In this document: one piece after another, positions 40,150 to 51,699 of the stretch
Layout of the letters: each line of letters starts with the position of its first letter
Position numbering within the stretch: position 1 is the first letter of the stretch
Assembly (NCBI RefSeq): GCF_027409185.1
Contig: NC_084463.1
Span: 43,006,407 to 43,070,406 of the forward strand
Length of the DNA: 64,000 bases
Direction of reading: 5' to 3'
From: Cynocephalus volans
Lineage: Eukaryota; Chordata; Mammalia; Dermoptera; Cynocephalidae
Position numbers and translations under genes: made by a program
The notes under the pieces: generated by a model
Told to the model about the DNA's origin: nothing
Databases searched by the model: none
The model's input: the letters and a program-made list of their open reading frames with translations, nothing else

Positions 40150-40760
40150 TCTCCTCTGGCAGGGTTAGATCCCACAGCAGGGAGGAAGCCCTGCCTGAAA
40201 AGGACTGCAGCCCAAAACCTGTCACTCTGCCTCATTCAGCAACGTGTCTGTGCTTACCTCCTGCCACTCAGGGCCTTAGAGGGGCGGGTCCTGAAGCTCT
40301 GTCCAGTCAGGTAACAGCCAGGGAGGAGGGGGCGGCCTTCCACAGTCTGGTGGAGCGCCCCGGGTCTCCACAGCACCCTGTCCTCTGCTCCGGGAGGCCC
40401 AGGTGACTACGCCATGGCCTCTGTCGCCCTGTGACCTGCAGGTACTGGGAGATCCTCGGGGAGGAAGCAGGGACAGTCGAGAAGCTGGGAAATGATGGGT
40501 GTATGGGGAGGGTCCTCTGTCACGGAAGGGGGCTGCTCAGAACCGGTCCCCTACAGCCACGGGGTGGGCACTGGGTGGCAGCCGAGATCCCCTGGGTGTT
40601 CTGTCTCTTCCCTTCATGGCGATTTCGGGAGCTCTGAGCCCTCTGTGGGCAGCTCCGCGCCAGCGCCCCGCGTCTCCTCAGATTGCGGTGACAGCGGGAG
40701 GGTCATCGAGAGAATACCCACCCGGTGTGCGGTCCGGGACAGAAGGAGATGCAGTCCCTG
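40150..40760 (+). promoter_or_regulatory. CpG-rich promoter-like block of a second KRAB-ZNF unit
   Basis: GC- and CpG-rich stretch surrounding the exon 1-like sequence that ends near 40498. No gene body follows in the window. Confidence 0.55.
40366..40498 (+). other. Exon 1 of a ZNF91-type KRAB-ZNF gene, orphan
   Basis: 'tcctctgctccgggaggccc', then 'gccctgtgacctgcaggtac' and 'tgggagatcc' closely follow the shared 5' UTR of KRAB genes of the ZNF91 group, as I recall it. It ends 'gaagctgggaaATGatgg', the place where that group has its start codon in exon 1, followed by a possible donor gtgtat at 40499. No KRAB-A exon was found downstream to 64000, so this is a relic or the exon 1 of a gene with a very long intron. 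Confidence 0.6.
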
Positions 40761-40799
40761 GGGTCTCCAGTCCCTCATTTCTACTGTTAAAAATTAAAC

Positions 40800-41200
40800 T
40801 GAGGCTTCGTTAAAATATTGGAGAGTTTACTTAAGCAAACAGTGATTCATGATTAGGGAGCACCAGCTGTGGTATGTGGTTTGGGGTCCATGGGAGGGTC
40901 TTGAAGGAAAAGCGTTTGTAAGGTGTAGGTGGAAGCAAAACAGCAGATAATTGATTGGGTGCAGTGGTGTAGTCTCCTTATTTGCACCATTTGAGTGGAA
41001 ATTTCCTGGTTGTGTAATTAGAGATTAATTTGTGGTTCCTGGTTGCTTAAGCCTAAATTTTGTTTTTCTCTAAGTTAGTAATTTACGAGAAATGCGTGTG
41101 AGTTAGATTTCAGTTTCCTTAGGGACCTACAGCCCCTTCGCTCTTATTGCCTAGTTTTAATTAACACTCCAAAGTGGGGCTGGCCTCCCCCTGCCTTTTT
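40800..41200. other. Repeat-like, unassigned (possible LTR)
   Basis: The stretch 'gagtttacttaagcaaacag' to 'aacactccaaagtggggctg' resembles the end of an old mammalian LTR; I cannot name it. Confidence 0.35.
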
Positions 41201-41584
41201 CAAACGTATGGAAAGCAGAGTCTCAAATCCAGTCCCCTGTCCCCTCAGCCTGCCCTCTTCTAGAGCTTGCAGTAAAACCCGAAATTTCCAGTTCCTTCTC
41301 CACATTCCCAAAGCCAACTTCTTGTCTCCAATTCACAATGTTGTCAACTATTTGTTTATTATTGTAAATTTCAAAGAAAAACAGTATTTTAATTGTTCAT
41401 CATACTTTCACAGAGCAATTGATGGCTCTTTTTAAAATATTTGGTTTTTTGTTTTTGAGCATTTCATATGAGAGAAAAGCAGAGAATAATTACCTCCCAC
41501 TCTGCTATAAAAAATCTTTGTGCCTCACCTCCTAGTATCATCCCTAGGCACAGACACCTTATCAAAAATTTTGTCTTTTCTCTT

Positions 41585-41671
41585 TTGATGGCTGGCTGGA
41601 ATGGGGATCTGAACCCATGACCTTTGTGCTATAAGGCTGTGCTCTTACCCACTGAGCTAACTGGCCAGTCC
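41585..41671 (-). mobile_element. tRNA-derived SINE, old
   Basis: On the - strand: GGACTGGCCAGTTAGCTCAG (A box), 'TGGGTAAGAGCACAGCCTTA', then 'GGTTCAGATCCCCATTCC' (B box). A tRNA-Ile-like head with no clear body; older than the CYN copies above. Confidence 0.75.
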
Positions 41672-42469
41672 AAGAAAATCTTTTTTATAGAGGTCCTCTT
41701 TGGAAAATTGACAGACAGCTTCGAAACCCAGGACAGGAAGATAGGAGGATGGTGTGTTTTCAGCCACACTCCTATCTTCTTGCCATGGGTATCGAAGCTT
41801 TCTGTGGCTGACACAATGTGTGCACGGCAGCCATATCTCTTGGATTGTCTAGTGGACATCAGCCCCTGTGTCATCTCCTCTCAGAAGACAGCCTGATGTG
41901 TGGGGCTGGATGGAGCTTCTCAGGGGAGCAACTTGTTGTCCTGGCACTGGTGGGAATCTCCTGGCCTGCCCTTCACCTAAAAACATAACCCCTTGGACAT
42001 TAACCTTTTCTTTCCCTAACCCCAGTTTTATTCCTTGTAGACAAACTGGTGGTCAGCCAATCAGATGCTGGTATTGAGAGGAAATGACAGAAATTATTTC
42101 TGTCCTCTGGAGTCTCTCAGATTTGTGAAGAAAGAAAATCTATCCCAAAAAACAAGGGAAACCCACACCAGCAAGGTGGTGCAAAAACCTGCAAAGCAAA
42201 GTTCTCTTTGGACACAAGGTGGGGTTGGGGCAGAGTGCAGGGTCTCCAGGGAGGGTGGTCATTGATTTCTTCAGTGAGCTAGATGGGGTGAGAGGATGTC
42301 CCAAGTGATAGGATGGCCTAACTTGACACTTGTGTTTGTGACTGTTGTTTATTGAAAGGTGCAGTTGTCCATTCGTTTAGTGACTTTTCAAAAGTATTTC
42401 TGCAGAGACTGTATTACATGTTGTGTGTAGTCACTGTAAGTCTTTGATTTTTTTTAGGTTTGTGCAGCC

Positions 42470-42905
42470 CATATTTTCACAGAGATTTTCTTGAATGTCT
42501 GGCATTCTGATAAAGATTGCATCGAACCATACATTGTATGGGGGAGTATTGCCACCTTAATAATATTAAACCTTCTGATCCATGAACATGGGATGGTTTT
42601 CCATTTATTTAGATCTTTAGCATTTTTCAAAAGGTTTGTAGTTTTCAGAGTATAAATTTTGTACTTTAAAAAAATTTCTTCCTATGTATTTATTCTTTGG
42701 GTGCTATTCTAAATAGATTTATTTTCTTAATTGTATTTTCAAATATTTTATTGCAAGTGTATAGAAGTATAGTTGTTTTTGTGTGTTAATTTTGTATCTC
42801 CAAGTTTGGTGAACACATCTTCATGTTGGTTGCTTCCAAGTTATGAAAATAATCAACAATGCTGCTGTCAACATCCCTGTGCATGGTTTTGTGTGGACCT
42901 ACATT
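42470..42905 (-). mobile_element. Antisense L1 ORF2 fragment
   Basis: 'ctgatccatgaacatgggat' and 'ttgcaagtgtatagaagtat' are the reverse of L1 ORF2 3' to the RT domain. May belong with 43410-43510 and 44225-44424. Confidence 0.7.
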
Positions 42906-43409
42906 TTCAACTCATTTAGGCAAACCCACACTTAGGAATTGGTTTAGGGTCCAAGACATACCTCTCTGCCCCATGGGATGGGAATGAGAACAGTTCACTC
43001 TGTGCAAATTGAGTGGATATGGGTCTATGATGACGTTTGTGTAAAACCTGTGTGTGTGTTGGAGCCCAGTGATTTATCAAGTGCTGCTCTTCTGTGTAAC
43101 AGCCCTTCCAGTAGGTGCCACTGAGAATAAAACTGAACAAATGTCCCTGTTCACTTGAAGCTGGCATTCTAGGAAATAAGAGATGAGGGGTAGAAGTAAA
43201 ATACACAGTGTGTCAGATGGTGGTTATTGCTGAAGAGGGAGACAAATGTGGTGAATAGTGCAGAAGCCTGGGCTGTGTGTGTCTCTCTGAGCATTTCTTG
43301 GCATCCTTTGTCTGTTATCTCTAAGGGTCAGTGAGTTTTGTATCTGTGTGGGTGCACCCACCTGTATGTGTGGTGACACAGTCTATGTGATTTTGTATGT
43401 ATTGGGGGG
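42906..43409. other. Unassigned between L1 parts
   Basis: No gene signal; open frame 42916-43206 on - has no recognisable domain. Confidence 0.4.
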
Positions 43410-43510
43410 GGTTGTGAGTGTATGCTCTTTAAAATTTGGATTACTTTCCTTTGTGCCTATTTTCCCTGGTAGCACCTTTGTTTCCATGATAAATAGAAGT
43501 GGTGAGAGCA
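43410..43510 (-). mobile_element. Antisense L1, left of solo LTR
   Basis: 'tttccatgataaatagaagt' then 'ggtgagagca' is the reverse of the L1 RT thumb area. Continues at 44225. Confidence 0.7.
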
Positions 43511-44224
43511 TGTTCCACTTGCCACCGTGTAACGGAGACAAAAAAAGGATTACTCAAAGCACCATGAATGCGATAAGAAGCCCAAAGGGTCTGCACCCCA
43601 GCAACTCCTTTGTTAGAAGGAGAAAATTGGGTGCACAGCTCTCATTCAAAGTTAGCTTTTGTTTTTTATTGTAAAGCCAAGGAAGTCTCATGAGAAAATT
43701 CAGTTGATTCGATCATTACAAAGGGACACAAGGACAGGGGCTGCATTACAAAAGTTATCTATGGCTAAGTATACTTAAACAATGGAAATAAGTAACATCA
43801 GTAAAATTAATAGTGTGACATTCCAAAGTACAATTAGTGAAAAGCTAAGTTGGTCAAACTGGCTCATTATCTAAAGTATAACCTCTCCTTAAGCGAGAGT
43901 TACATTCTTATGATAAAATCTAAGTATAATTATTTCTGAAATTTCCCCTAACAGACATCTTGCCCATAGCAAACATTTTTTTCACATCTTTCCCTTCAGT
44001 AATTCTTAAAATTTCTTAATAGGATCAGTATGACAACCACCTGTTAATGCTAAAATCATTAAAGCATACAATCCCTTACCTAAGAGTTGATTAGATGGGC
44101 TTTTACCCTCTATCTGTAAACTATGGTCTCCTACCCAAGGGCTTTTTACCCATACATGCATTTACCTAAAAACCCTATTCTAAAATCAAATGAGAATCAA
44201 GATTGCTAACCCTCTACAAGAGCA
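43511..44224 (-). mobile_element. Solo LTR of an unidentified ERV
   Basis: A 714-bp block interrupting L1 between 'ggtgagagca' and 'ttgtcttgtttctgatatta', which are adjacent in intact L1. Ends on - strand TGCTCTTG...GGAACA (TG/CA). Contains a polyadenylation signal (tttatt on + near 43666). Flanks gagca and gacat only partly match, so the TSD is weak. Confidence 0.65.
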
Positions 44225-44424
44225 GACATTGTTGTCTTGTTTCTGATATTAGGGAGACAGCATTCAGTCTCTCAGCATCAAGTATGATGTGGGTTGTGGG
44301 GGTTTTCATAGATGTCATATCGTATTTTGAGGAATTTCCCTTCTGTTTCTAGTTTATTGTTTTCATTGTGAAGGGGTGTTGAACTTTGTCAAATGCTTTT
44401 TTCTTTATCCGTTCTAGATATTAA
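44225..44424 (-). mobile_element. Antisense L1, right of solo LTR
   Basis: Resumes 'gttgtcttgtttctgatatt', 'gcattcagtctctcagcatc', then 'tgaactttgtcaaatgcttt', the reverse of the RT domain. Confidence 0.7.
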
Positions 44425-45119
44425 CACCTTGCCAAATATATGATCTGAAAAATTTTCTACCATTCTACCTGTTACCTTTTCACTCTGTTGATAGTGTCCT
44501 CTGAGGGACAAATGTTTTTAATTGAGATGAAATCAAATTTGTATATTTTTTGTTGTTGCTGACAGAGTTTGTGGTGTCATATCCAAGAAATAATTACCAC
44601 GTCCAATGTGGTGAAACTTTTGTCCTATATTACTTCTAAAAGTTGTTTAGTTTTAGCTCTTTCTTTTAGGTCTTTGACTCAAGGGGCCAGCTTTATACTT
44701 CTGCATGTGAATATTCAGTTTTACCAGCTCCGTTTTTTCCATGGAATTCCTTTCCCACTGAATGATCTTGGCTGTTGAAAATCATTTTATTTTATATATG
44801 AGGGTATCTTTCTGGGCTCCCTATCTTTTCCATTGGTGCACATGCCTGTCTTTATGCCAGTACCTCAATGTTTTGATTACTGTACTTTTGAGTAAGTTTT
44901 GAAATCAAGAAGGGTGACACTTCCAACTTTGCTGTTCTTTTTCTTTTGTTTTGGCTATTTGGCATTCCTTGAGATTCTGTTAATTTTAGGATGTTGCCTT
45001 CTATTTCTCTTTGAGAAATATCATGGGGCTTGTGATAGGAATTGCATCAAATTTGTACATCCTTTGGGATAGTACTGACATCTTAATAGTAAGTCTTGTA
45101 ACCCTTGCACATGAGATGC
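44425..45119 (-). mobile_element. Antisense L1 (host of the provirus), 3' part
   Basis: Reverse ORF2 C-terminal half: 'caaatatatgatctgaaaaa', 'gtttttccatggaattcctt', 'ttgcatcaaatttgtacatc', ending '...cacatgagatgc' at the provirus junction. Continues at 55182. Confidence 0.75.
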
Positions 45120-45864
45120 TGTTACTGCCAGACCAGGCTCAGCTTGCCCTCTTGCATTAAACAAATGACTCAAATGTCCAGAAGTTGGTGCAAGGATGAG
45201 AAGGTTTATTCAGATAACCAGCATCTGGGGAATTACCAGCTAAAATCACCCCAACTTCTGATGCCTATTCTGGGATTTATAAAGGAGAAGAGGCAGGAAG
45301 ATGAGAAAGGGTCTTTGTGCTAAAGTAAAAAGTGGGGGAGAGTCTGGGAGCAGCAGATGGTCTGAATCAAAAGTCAGGGATCCATGATGGATTGGAAACT
45401 TCAGCGTCACACAGTCTGTGGTCAGCTTCAAATCCTTGATGTTACCTTGAGGTTGGTGTCCTTACCTCTTAGGGAGAGCTCAAGGAAAATAACCTCAGTC
45501 AAATATCATAAAAATTCTTGACTAGGATTTTGAATTAATGTGGATGCAATTTTCCTTTAAGTAAGAGGGGGAGTTTACAACGAGCAAGGTTGTCTTGCCT
45601 CTCTCTTATGTCTCCTCTTGTTTGCAGCCAATTAGAGAGGTTAGAAAAACAAGAAAGTTACTTTCAGCCCTTAATTGCAGGTGCACCCCTGTGAAGTCAA
45701 CTGGCATAAGAGCTGTTGATTTCATCTCCTGGCCATCTCCTGATTCTTCTGCTAACTTCAAGGAATTGATAATTATCAGTTTCCAAGGTAAGGGCTGACT
45801 GTAACATTCTGCTTGGTCTTAGTTACCCCAACGATGGTTGTTTTTCTGGCTAAGTTCCGTTTCA
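45120..45864 (-). repeat. 3' LTR of the ERV
   Basis: 745 bp. On + it begins TGTTACTGCCAGACCAGG and ends ...CGTTTCA. A polyadenylation signal AATAAA (- strand) lies near 45206-45211 ('ggtttattcag'). Much of 45595-45790 is almost identical to 54912-55107 of the other LTR. Confidence 0.9.
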
Positions 45865-45899
45865 ATGCCCTGCCGTCAATCATTCTATCCATTTCTATG

Positions 45900-48060
45900 G
45901 ATATGGGCCACAGTTGTTGCCTCGCTACCTCCTGCGGAGGGAGGGTATCATACAATTTATCTTACAATGGAATTTCTTGACATGGTGGGAGAAATATTCT
46001 TTAGTTCCTTTCTTCATCTTTGGGGTAATAAGACGTAGCTTTCTGTTCTGAGTTTTTGATCTTCTTTTGCATAGTTTTCTTTCCTTTGAAACATTTGTAT
46101 AAAATGTATATGAATAAAATAACAAGGATTAACACGATTATTATAAAAACGATTCACCCAAGAGTTATATATAAAGAGTGAGTGGGTAATAAACATTCTC
46201 ACCATCCCCAAACCCCTCTGCTGGCATTGCTGTATTCCTTTATCAGGTTCAGGATATGTTTCCATTCATCATCTACTGTCATTTGAACTTTATGGTAGAC
46301 CTCATTGGAGGTTTGTAAAACTCATTCTAAGTCAGCATCTAAAAGTCATAATTCCTCTTGTGGCCATTTAGTTTCCATGGAAATGACATCCTGAGAGGGA
46401 TATAAATTGGTCTTAAGGAACAATTTGTCTTCAATATCTAAGTTATCATGGGATTTATTTACAGCAGGCAAACATATTTCCCATGACCATTGTATTACAC
46501 CAGATGCCAGTTTTAGAGATGGGGAAGGAAGATTCTATACATGAGTAATCAAACAGCTTCACTGTGGTGTTGTATTGACCCTCCCAACAAAAATGACCCT
46601 TTCCCATATACCAGATGTTGTGGCTCATAGGAGTTGATACTAAAGGCCATACTTGGGAGGTATCAGAGTTCCAAGTAAATTGAAGGCAAAGCCATTGTCC
46701 ACTCTTATTCTCATAGTCAGAAAGAGAAATAGGGTTCCATGTGTTTGAATCAGTTAGAATAGCCCAATGACTTCCCATAGGAAGGACTTTGGTGTGATTG
46801 ACAATCATCCCAATGCCTGCTAATTGAATTACTAACTCTGGGTTCTATTTAGTTTAGGCACCTGGGCTTTAAGAACACAGTACCTAAGTTCACATTTACC
46901 ATCCAGGAATTTCTATAAGGCATAGGGGCCATAAGCCTCCCAAAGGTTGAGATTGGATGTTGGCTCTGAGTATAGTGGTCCATTGTCTCATACCTATTTC
47001 AGATTCCATTTGTATCAGTATGGTCATTAGTGCCCATTGGGTTAGGGTGCATGCATGTTTCCATCTCTGAGTTTCAGAATAAGATTGTATGATTTGTTGG
47101 TTTTTTCTATCCATTTGATAAGGACCTCATTATCCTTTTTTGCTGCTTTCCAGCTTTTCTCTTCTTCTTGGTATAATATCCCTTCTATATGTCCTATCTT
47201 GGATAAAGAGGGTTTTCCTAGAGAGTGCCTTTCTTCACTGGCTGCAAATTCTGCTTGTCCCATAATGCCTAATCCTGTTCCTATTCCCCTATGAGATCTC
47301 TTTTCAGTCTCTGTGGGGGCCAGTTCTAGTGTATCCACCACGAATGTTGCTGTCAAATTATATTAGTAGCCTCAGTGGAATTAGGATATATAGAATTGAT
47401 CCAGAATCTCTGGGTGTCCCAAACCACTGTTAGGTGGGTGGATGTTACTCCCAAGTTGGCTTTTGTCTGGGTATTCCATAAAGCTTCCCATAGTTGACCT
47501 GATCTAATGGTCAAGTTTGTACTGTCAGGTATCTCTGCCCACCATGTTATTCCCATAAATTTATTTTTAAGAGTTTTATTATCCGGGGTCATGAGCATCC
47601 ATCCACAAGTACAAGACTGAGGAGATTTTGAGCACATCATACTGTGGCAGAATACACATGAAGCTGCTGTCCTTTTCCCGTTATACCCAAGCAAAGTTCT
47701 AAGCCTCTGATCATTAGTTTCTATAGTAACACAATGCTCTTTCTGATCAGAATTCTCTAATAGTTTATCAGTGTCGTTGTTGGGCAAATACTCTTGTAAC
47801 AAGTCATATTTTCTATAGCTTTTGAAGTAAAGTTATCCCAGGAAAGGATTTTCTTTAGTAAATTCAAAATTGAGCTGTTCCATCTGGTACCTTTCATTAC
47901 ATCATTGTCAAAATCACACCATACGATATATACTTTTCCCACAGGGAAATCTGTAAGATTGGCAACTTCCCCAAAATATTCTTCAGGCTTAAAAAGTGGT
48001 GGAGGGGGTGTCATACAGATAGAAAGGACCATGGGAAACAAGGTAGAATCTAAAAGCATC
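45900..48060 (-). pseudogene. env: env-like glycoprotein region of the ERV, decayed
   Basis: Open stretches in changing frames: 47757-48059, 47353-47802, 47042-47356, 46455-46808 and 46014-46265. Features: an early proline run, several N-x-S/T sites, a basic EKR site followed by a GIGTGLGIMG hydrophobic segment at about 47260-47300 (cleavage plus fusion-peptide-like), a heptad-like stretch after it, and a hydrophobic anchor with a short basic tail near 46080-46160. The CX6CC motif of gamma-type TM proteins was not found. Position after pol makes env the natural reading; its affinity is open. Non-functional. Confidence 0.6.
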
Positions 48061-48249
48061 TTCTATTAATTACATTAAAACAATAATAATAAAACCGTTT
48101 ATTTAACTTTCCTGAACAGGTATTTTAGGTCTTCCACTGGATTATAATTCCACTGAGGTTTGGAGCTCTCTGTTCCTGTATTTTCTTCAGCAGGTGCCTT
48201 TTTGACTCATGTGTGATGAACCCAGGGCTTTATACCTGAAAGCTTTAAG

Positions 48250-51200
48250 GCAGAATGGGTGGTTAATAAAACGTCATAGGGCCCTCCCCACTTTTCTTTT
48301 AGCTGTTGCTCAGGACCCTGTTCTCTCCAAGACTTCAATAACACCTTATCTCCTGGTAAGAAAAAAAAAAAGGTGCAAAGGATCATCAGTGGGATAAGTG
48401 CACCTGGAAAGAGCAAACTGATGAATTAATAGCAATGTTTCATGTAACTGTCTTACATACCATTTCACTTGGATCTCATTTTCTAATTCTGGATTACTTA
48501 AGTATAACCAAGCTTGGAGAGGTCTCTCAAATACAATTTCAAAAGGACTCAATTTGAGTCCACTTCTAGATGCTACTCAAATATGGAGCACGGCAAGGGG
48601 CAATGCCTTATCCCAGGTAAGGTGGGTTTCTTGGCAGAGTCTGGTAAAGTCTTTTTCAAGATTTGATTCATCTTTTCAGTTTTCCCAGTGGATTGTGGCC
48701 TCCAGGAGGTGTGGAGCCTCCAGATGATCTTTAAATTTTTACTCACTGCTTGCAGCACTTCAGCCACAAAAGCAGGTCCACTATCACTCTGTATTGAGGT
48801 GGGCAACCCAAATATTGGAATTACTTCCTTTAATAGTGTTTTTATTACTTCAGTCACCTTTTCACATCAGATGGGAAAGCGTTCTACCCACCCTGAGAAG
48901 GTGCCTACCATTACCAAAAAATACCTGAAATCCCCAGCAGCTCTGGGCATCTGAGTGAGGTCTATTTGCCAGTCTTCAAAAGGACAAATGCCTTTCTATT
49001 GTACACCCTCTTTTATTGGGTGTACTTCTGTTTTAGGATGGTTTTTGGCACATATTTGGCATCCTCTGATTACTTGCTGAATAATTTTCCTCATATGAGG
49101 TCCCTAAAGTTGGGGCTGCAGCCATTCTCTCAGGGCATCTCAACCATAATGAGTCCCCTCATGGAAATGTTTGATAATTAAATACACAAGTGCCTTAGGA
49201 AGCAAAATCATGCCTGTCTTATTTATTTTTCACTTCTTGGAAGGATCCTCACATGTGAAACCCCATTCTTTGGCTTTTTCCTGATCCTCAATGGTGTATT
49301 GAGGTGTAAAGCTGGTGAGGTCTATGAGTAGAATTAAATCACCTACTAAGGGGGCTTGTTTAGCTGCCTCTTTGCCTGCTTTATCAGTGGCCCAGCTCCC
49401 TTGGGTTATCATAGAATATTTCTTTTGATGCCCAGGACAGTGCATGACAGCCACTTCTGCAGAGAACATAACTGCCTGTAGAAGTGTTAGTATTTCATTA
49501 GGGTATTTCACATCTTTATTTCCAGAAGTTAGCCATCCTCTTTCCTTCCAAATGGCCCCATGTGCATGCAAAATCATAAAGGCATACCTGGAATTGGTGT
49601 AAATGTTGACTCTTTGACCTTGAGATAATTCCAATGCCGAGGTGAGTGCAATCAGTTTGGCTTTGGGGGCTGAAGTCCCAGTGTGGAGGGGAAAGGCTTC
49701 TATCACCTGATTAGCAGTGACAACAGCATAGCCTGTGCAGTGTTTACCTTCTCCCATAAAACTGCTGCCATCCATGTATAGCTCCCAATAAGGATCCATC
49801 AATGGCTGATCAGCAGGTCTCGTCTACTAGAGTAAATCAAATCTAACACTTCAACACACTGATGCTGTAAAGGGAGCTCATCAGAAGAAGGCAGTAAGGT
49901 TCCTGGATTCAAGGAGGTAGTAACTTGTAGGCTAATGTTAGGATTATCAAGGAAGATTGTTTGATATTTTCCCATCCTTCCCACTGTTGGCCAATATCCT
50001 CCCTTCTGTTCCAGGAGGGTGAGCACTTGATGAGGCACATAAACAGCAATTGGCTGTCCCAACGTAAATTTCTTGGCTTCCTGAAGTATGTCACATGTTG
50101 TGGCCACTGCTCGTAAACATGGGGGCCATCCTTTTATAGTCTGATCTAATTGTTTGGAGAAGTAAGCGATAGGTTGTGGATTTTCTCCTACTGTTTGAAT
50201 AAGAACTCCTAACCCCAGCCCCAGTCTCTCATGCACATATAACTTGAAAGTCTTTCTGGGGTTAGGAAGGCCTAGAGCTGGAGCCAACTGCAGATGTACT
50301 TTGTGTTTCAAAGGTTTGTTGACATTCTGAAGTCCAAACTAGGGGTTCAGAGTCCAGACATTTTAAGGCTTCATATAGGGGCCTTAGTATAAATCCATAG
50401 TTGGGGATCCAAATATGGCAAACTCCCATCATGCCCCACAATCCTCACAATTGGTGTTGGGTATTAGGGGTCCTGATGGCCACTATGCCCTGTTTTCTCT
50501 CATTTAAAAGTCTTCTTTTTCCTTTTTGTATTTGGAACCCCAAATAGGTAACCTTTTCCTTGCAAGTTTGGGCCTTCTGAGAAGATACCTTATATCCACA
50601 CTTGGCAAGGTGGTGTAGCACTTCTATAGTATTTTTTAAAACATTTTTCATAAGTGGGGCTGTCTAGCAGTATATCATCCATATATAGTAGTAAAATCCA
50701 TTCATCGAGTTGTAAAGGCTTTAAGTCATGAGCCAAAGCCTCACCAAACCGGGTAGGAGAATTCTTGAACCTTTGTGGTAACACAGTCCAACAATATTGA
50801 AAAATCATTTTTGTCTTTGGATCCTGCCATTTAAAGGCAAGTAGCTGTTGGGACTTCTCATCTATAGGGATACAGAAAAAAGTATCCTTCAAGTCTAACA
50901 TAGAGGACCAAACATAATCTCCAGGAATTGTGGTCAATAAGGTATATGCATTAGGAACAGTGCAGTGAATATCTTGTACTGTTTCCTTAATGGCCCGGAG
51001 ATCTTGTTCAAACTGATATTCTCCCATGTGTGACTTCTTTACGGGTAATATTGGAGTGTTGTAAGGAGATTGACAAGGTCTAATTAGTCCATATTTTAAA
51101 AATTTCTATAAGACTGGTTGAATCTCCTCTAAAACTTCTTTCCTCAATGGATACTGTTTCTTTCTTGGTATGGACGCCTTAGGCTTTAATTCAGCGGATA

Positions 51201-51350
51201 GGGGTGGGACATTGATTGCATAGCCTAGAATCCCATCTGCCCAGACTTGTGTACTCACTTTCTCATGGATTTCAGGTGGAAATGAGTCCATGAGTGGATC
51301 TTCAGTTTCAGCAAATAGGATGTGAAGTCGCAGAGCTTGTTCAGGAGACA
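48250..51350 (-). pseudogene. pol: pol of the ERV (RT, RNase H, integrase), decayed
   Basis: RT at 50590-51027 keeps LPQRFKNSPTRFG and the catalytic LLYMDDILL (YMDD rather than the YVDD usual in gamma-type elements). RNase H at 49230-49802 keeps DGSS but the E of the ELIAL motif reads K and the D of YTDS reads N (YTNS), so the active site is lost. Integrase core at 48573-48857 shows IQSDSGPAF and GKTEKMNQ, the second Asp and the Glu of D,D-35-E. The order RT, connection (49799-50311), RNase H, integrase is normal. Broken by several stops and frameshifts. Confidence 0.88.
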
Positions 51351-51650
51351 CCTGTAGTTAGCTGTTTATCTTCAGAAAAAAAGGTTACTTGAGCATTTAA
51401 TTTGCAAAGTAAATCACAACCTAGCAAAGGAATTGGACATTCAGGCAGGTACAAGAAGCTTTGTCTTAAGGTTTTGTCCCCTAGATGGCACTCAAGAGGT
51501 TGCAAGAAGGTCTTTTGTTGGGGTTTGCCAGTTACTGCTATTATAGGCACAGATCGGTTAAAGTCCTTTGCCAACCTAGTGTTTAACACAGAGATCATTG
51601 CCCTCATGTTGATTAGAAAATTGACTAATTGATTCCTCACTGTCAATTGT
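51341..51650 (-). pseudogene. pro: Protease of the ERV, inactive
   Basis: Open stretch of 101 codons. The flap and C-terminal region end in CPIPLLGCDLL, matching the LLGRDLL block of retroviral proteases. The active-site triplet DTG is replaced (FLINMRAMISVL), so catalysis is not possible. Confidence 0.8.
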
Positions 51651-51699
51651 ACCCAGGGTTCCTGTGGGGAAACAGTGATTGGTTTGTTTAGATTGAGAG

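Noticed and set aside
41585..41671. A functional tRNA gene
   Set aside because: A and B boxes are visible but the arms do not pair fully and an old SINE setting explains it better.
46455..46808. Env-derived captured gene (syncytin-like)
   Set aside because: The env region is split over several frames with no long continuous reading frame.
49230..49802. 190-codon frame as a domesticated RNase H gene
   Set aside because: It is part of the decayed provirus pol, and two catalytic residues are replaced; nothing separates it from the rest of the broken pol.
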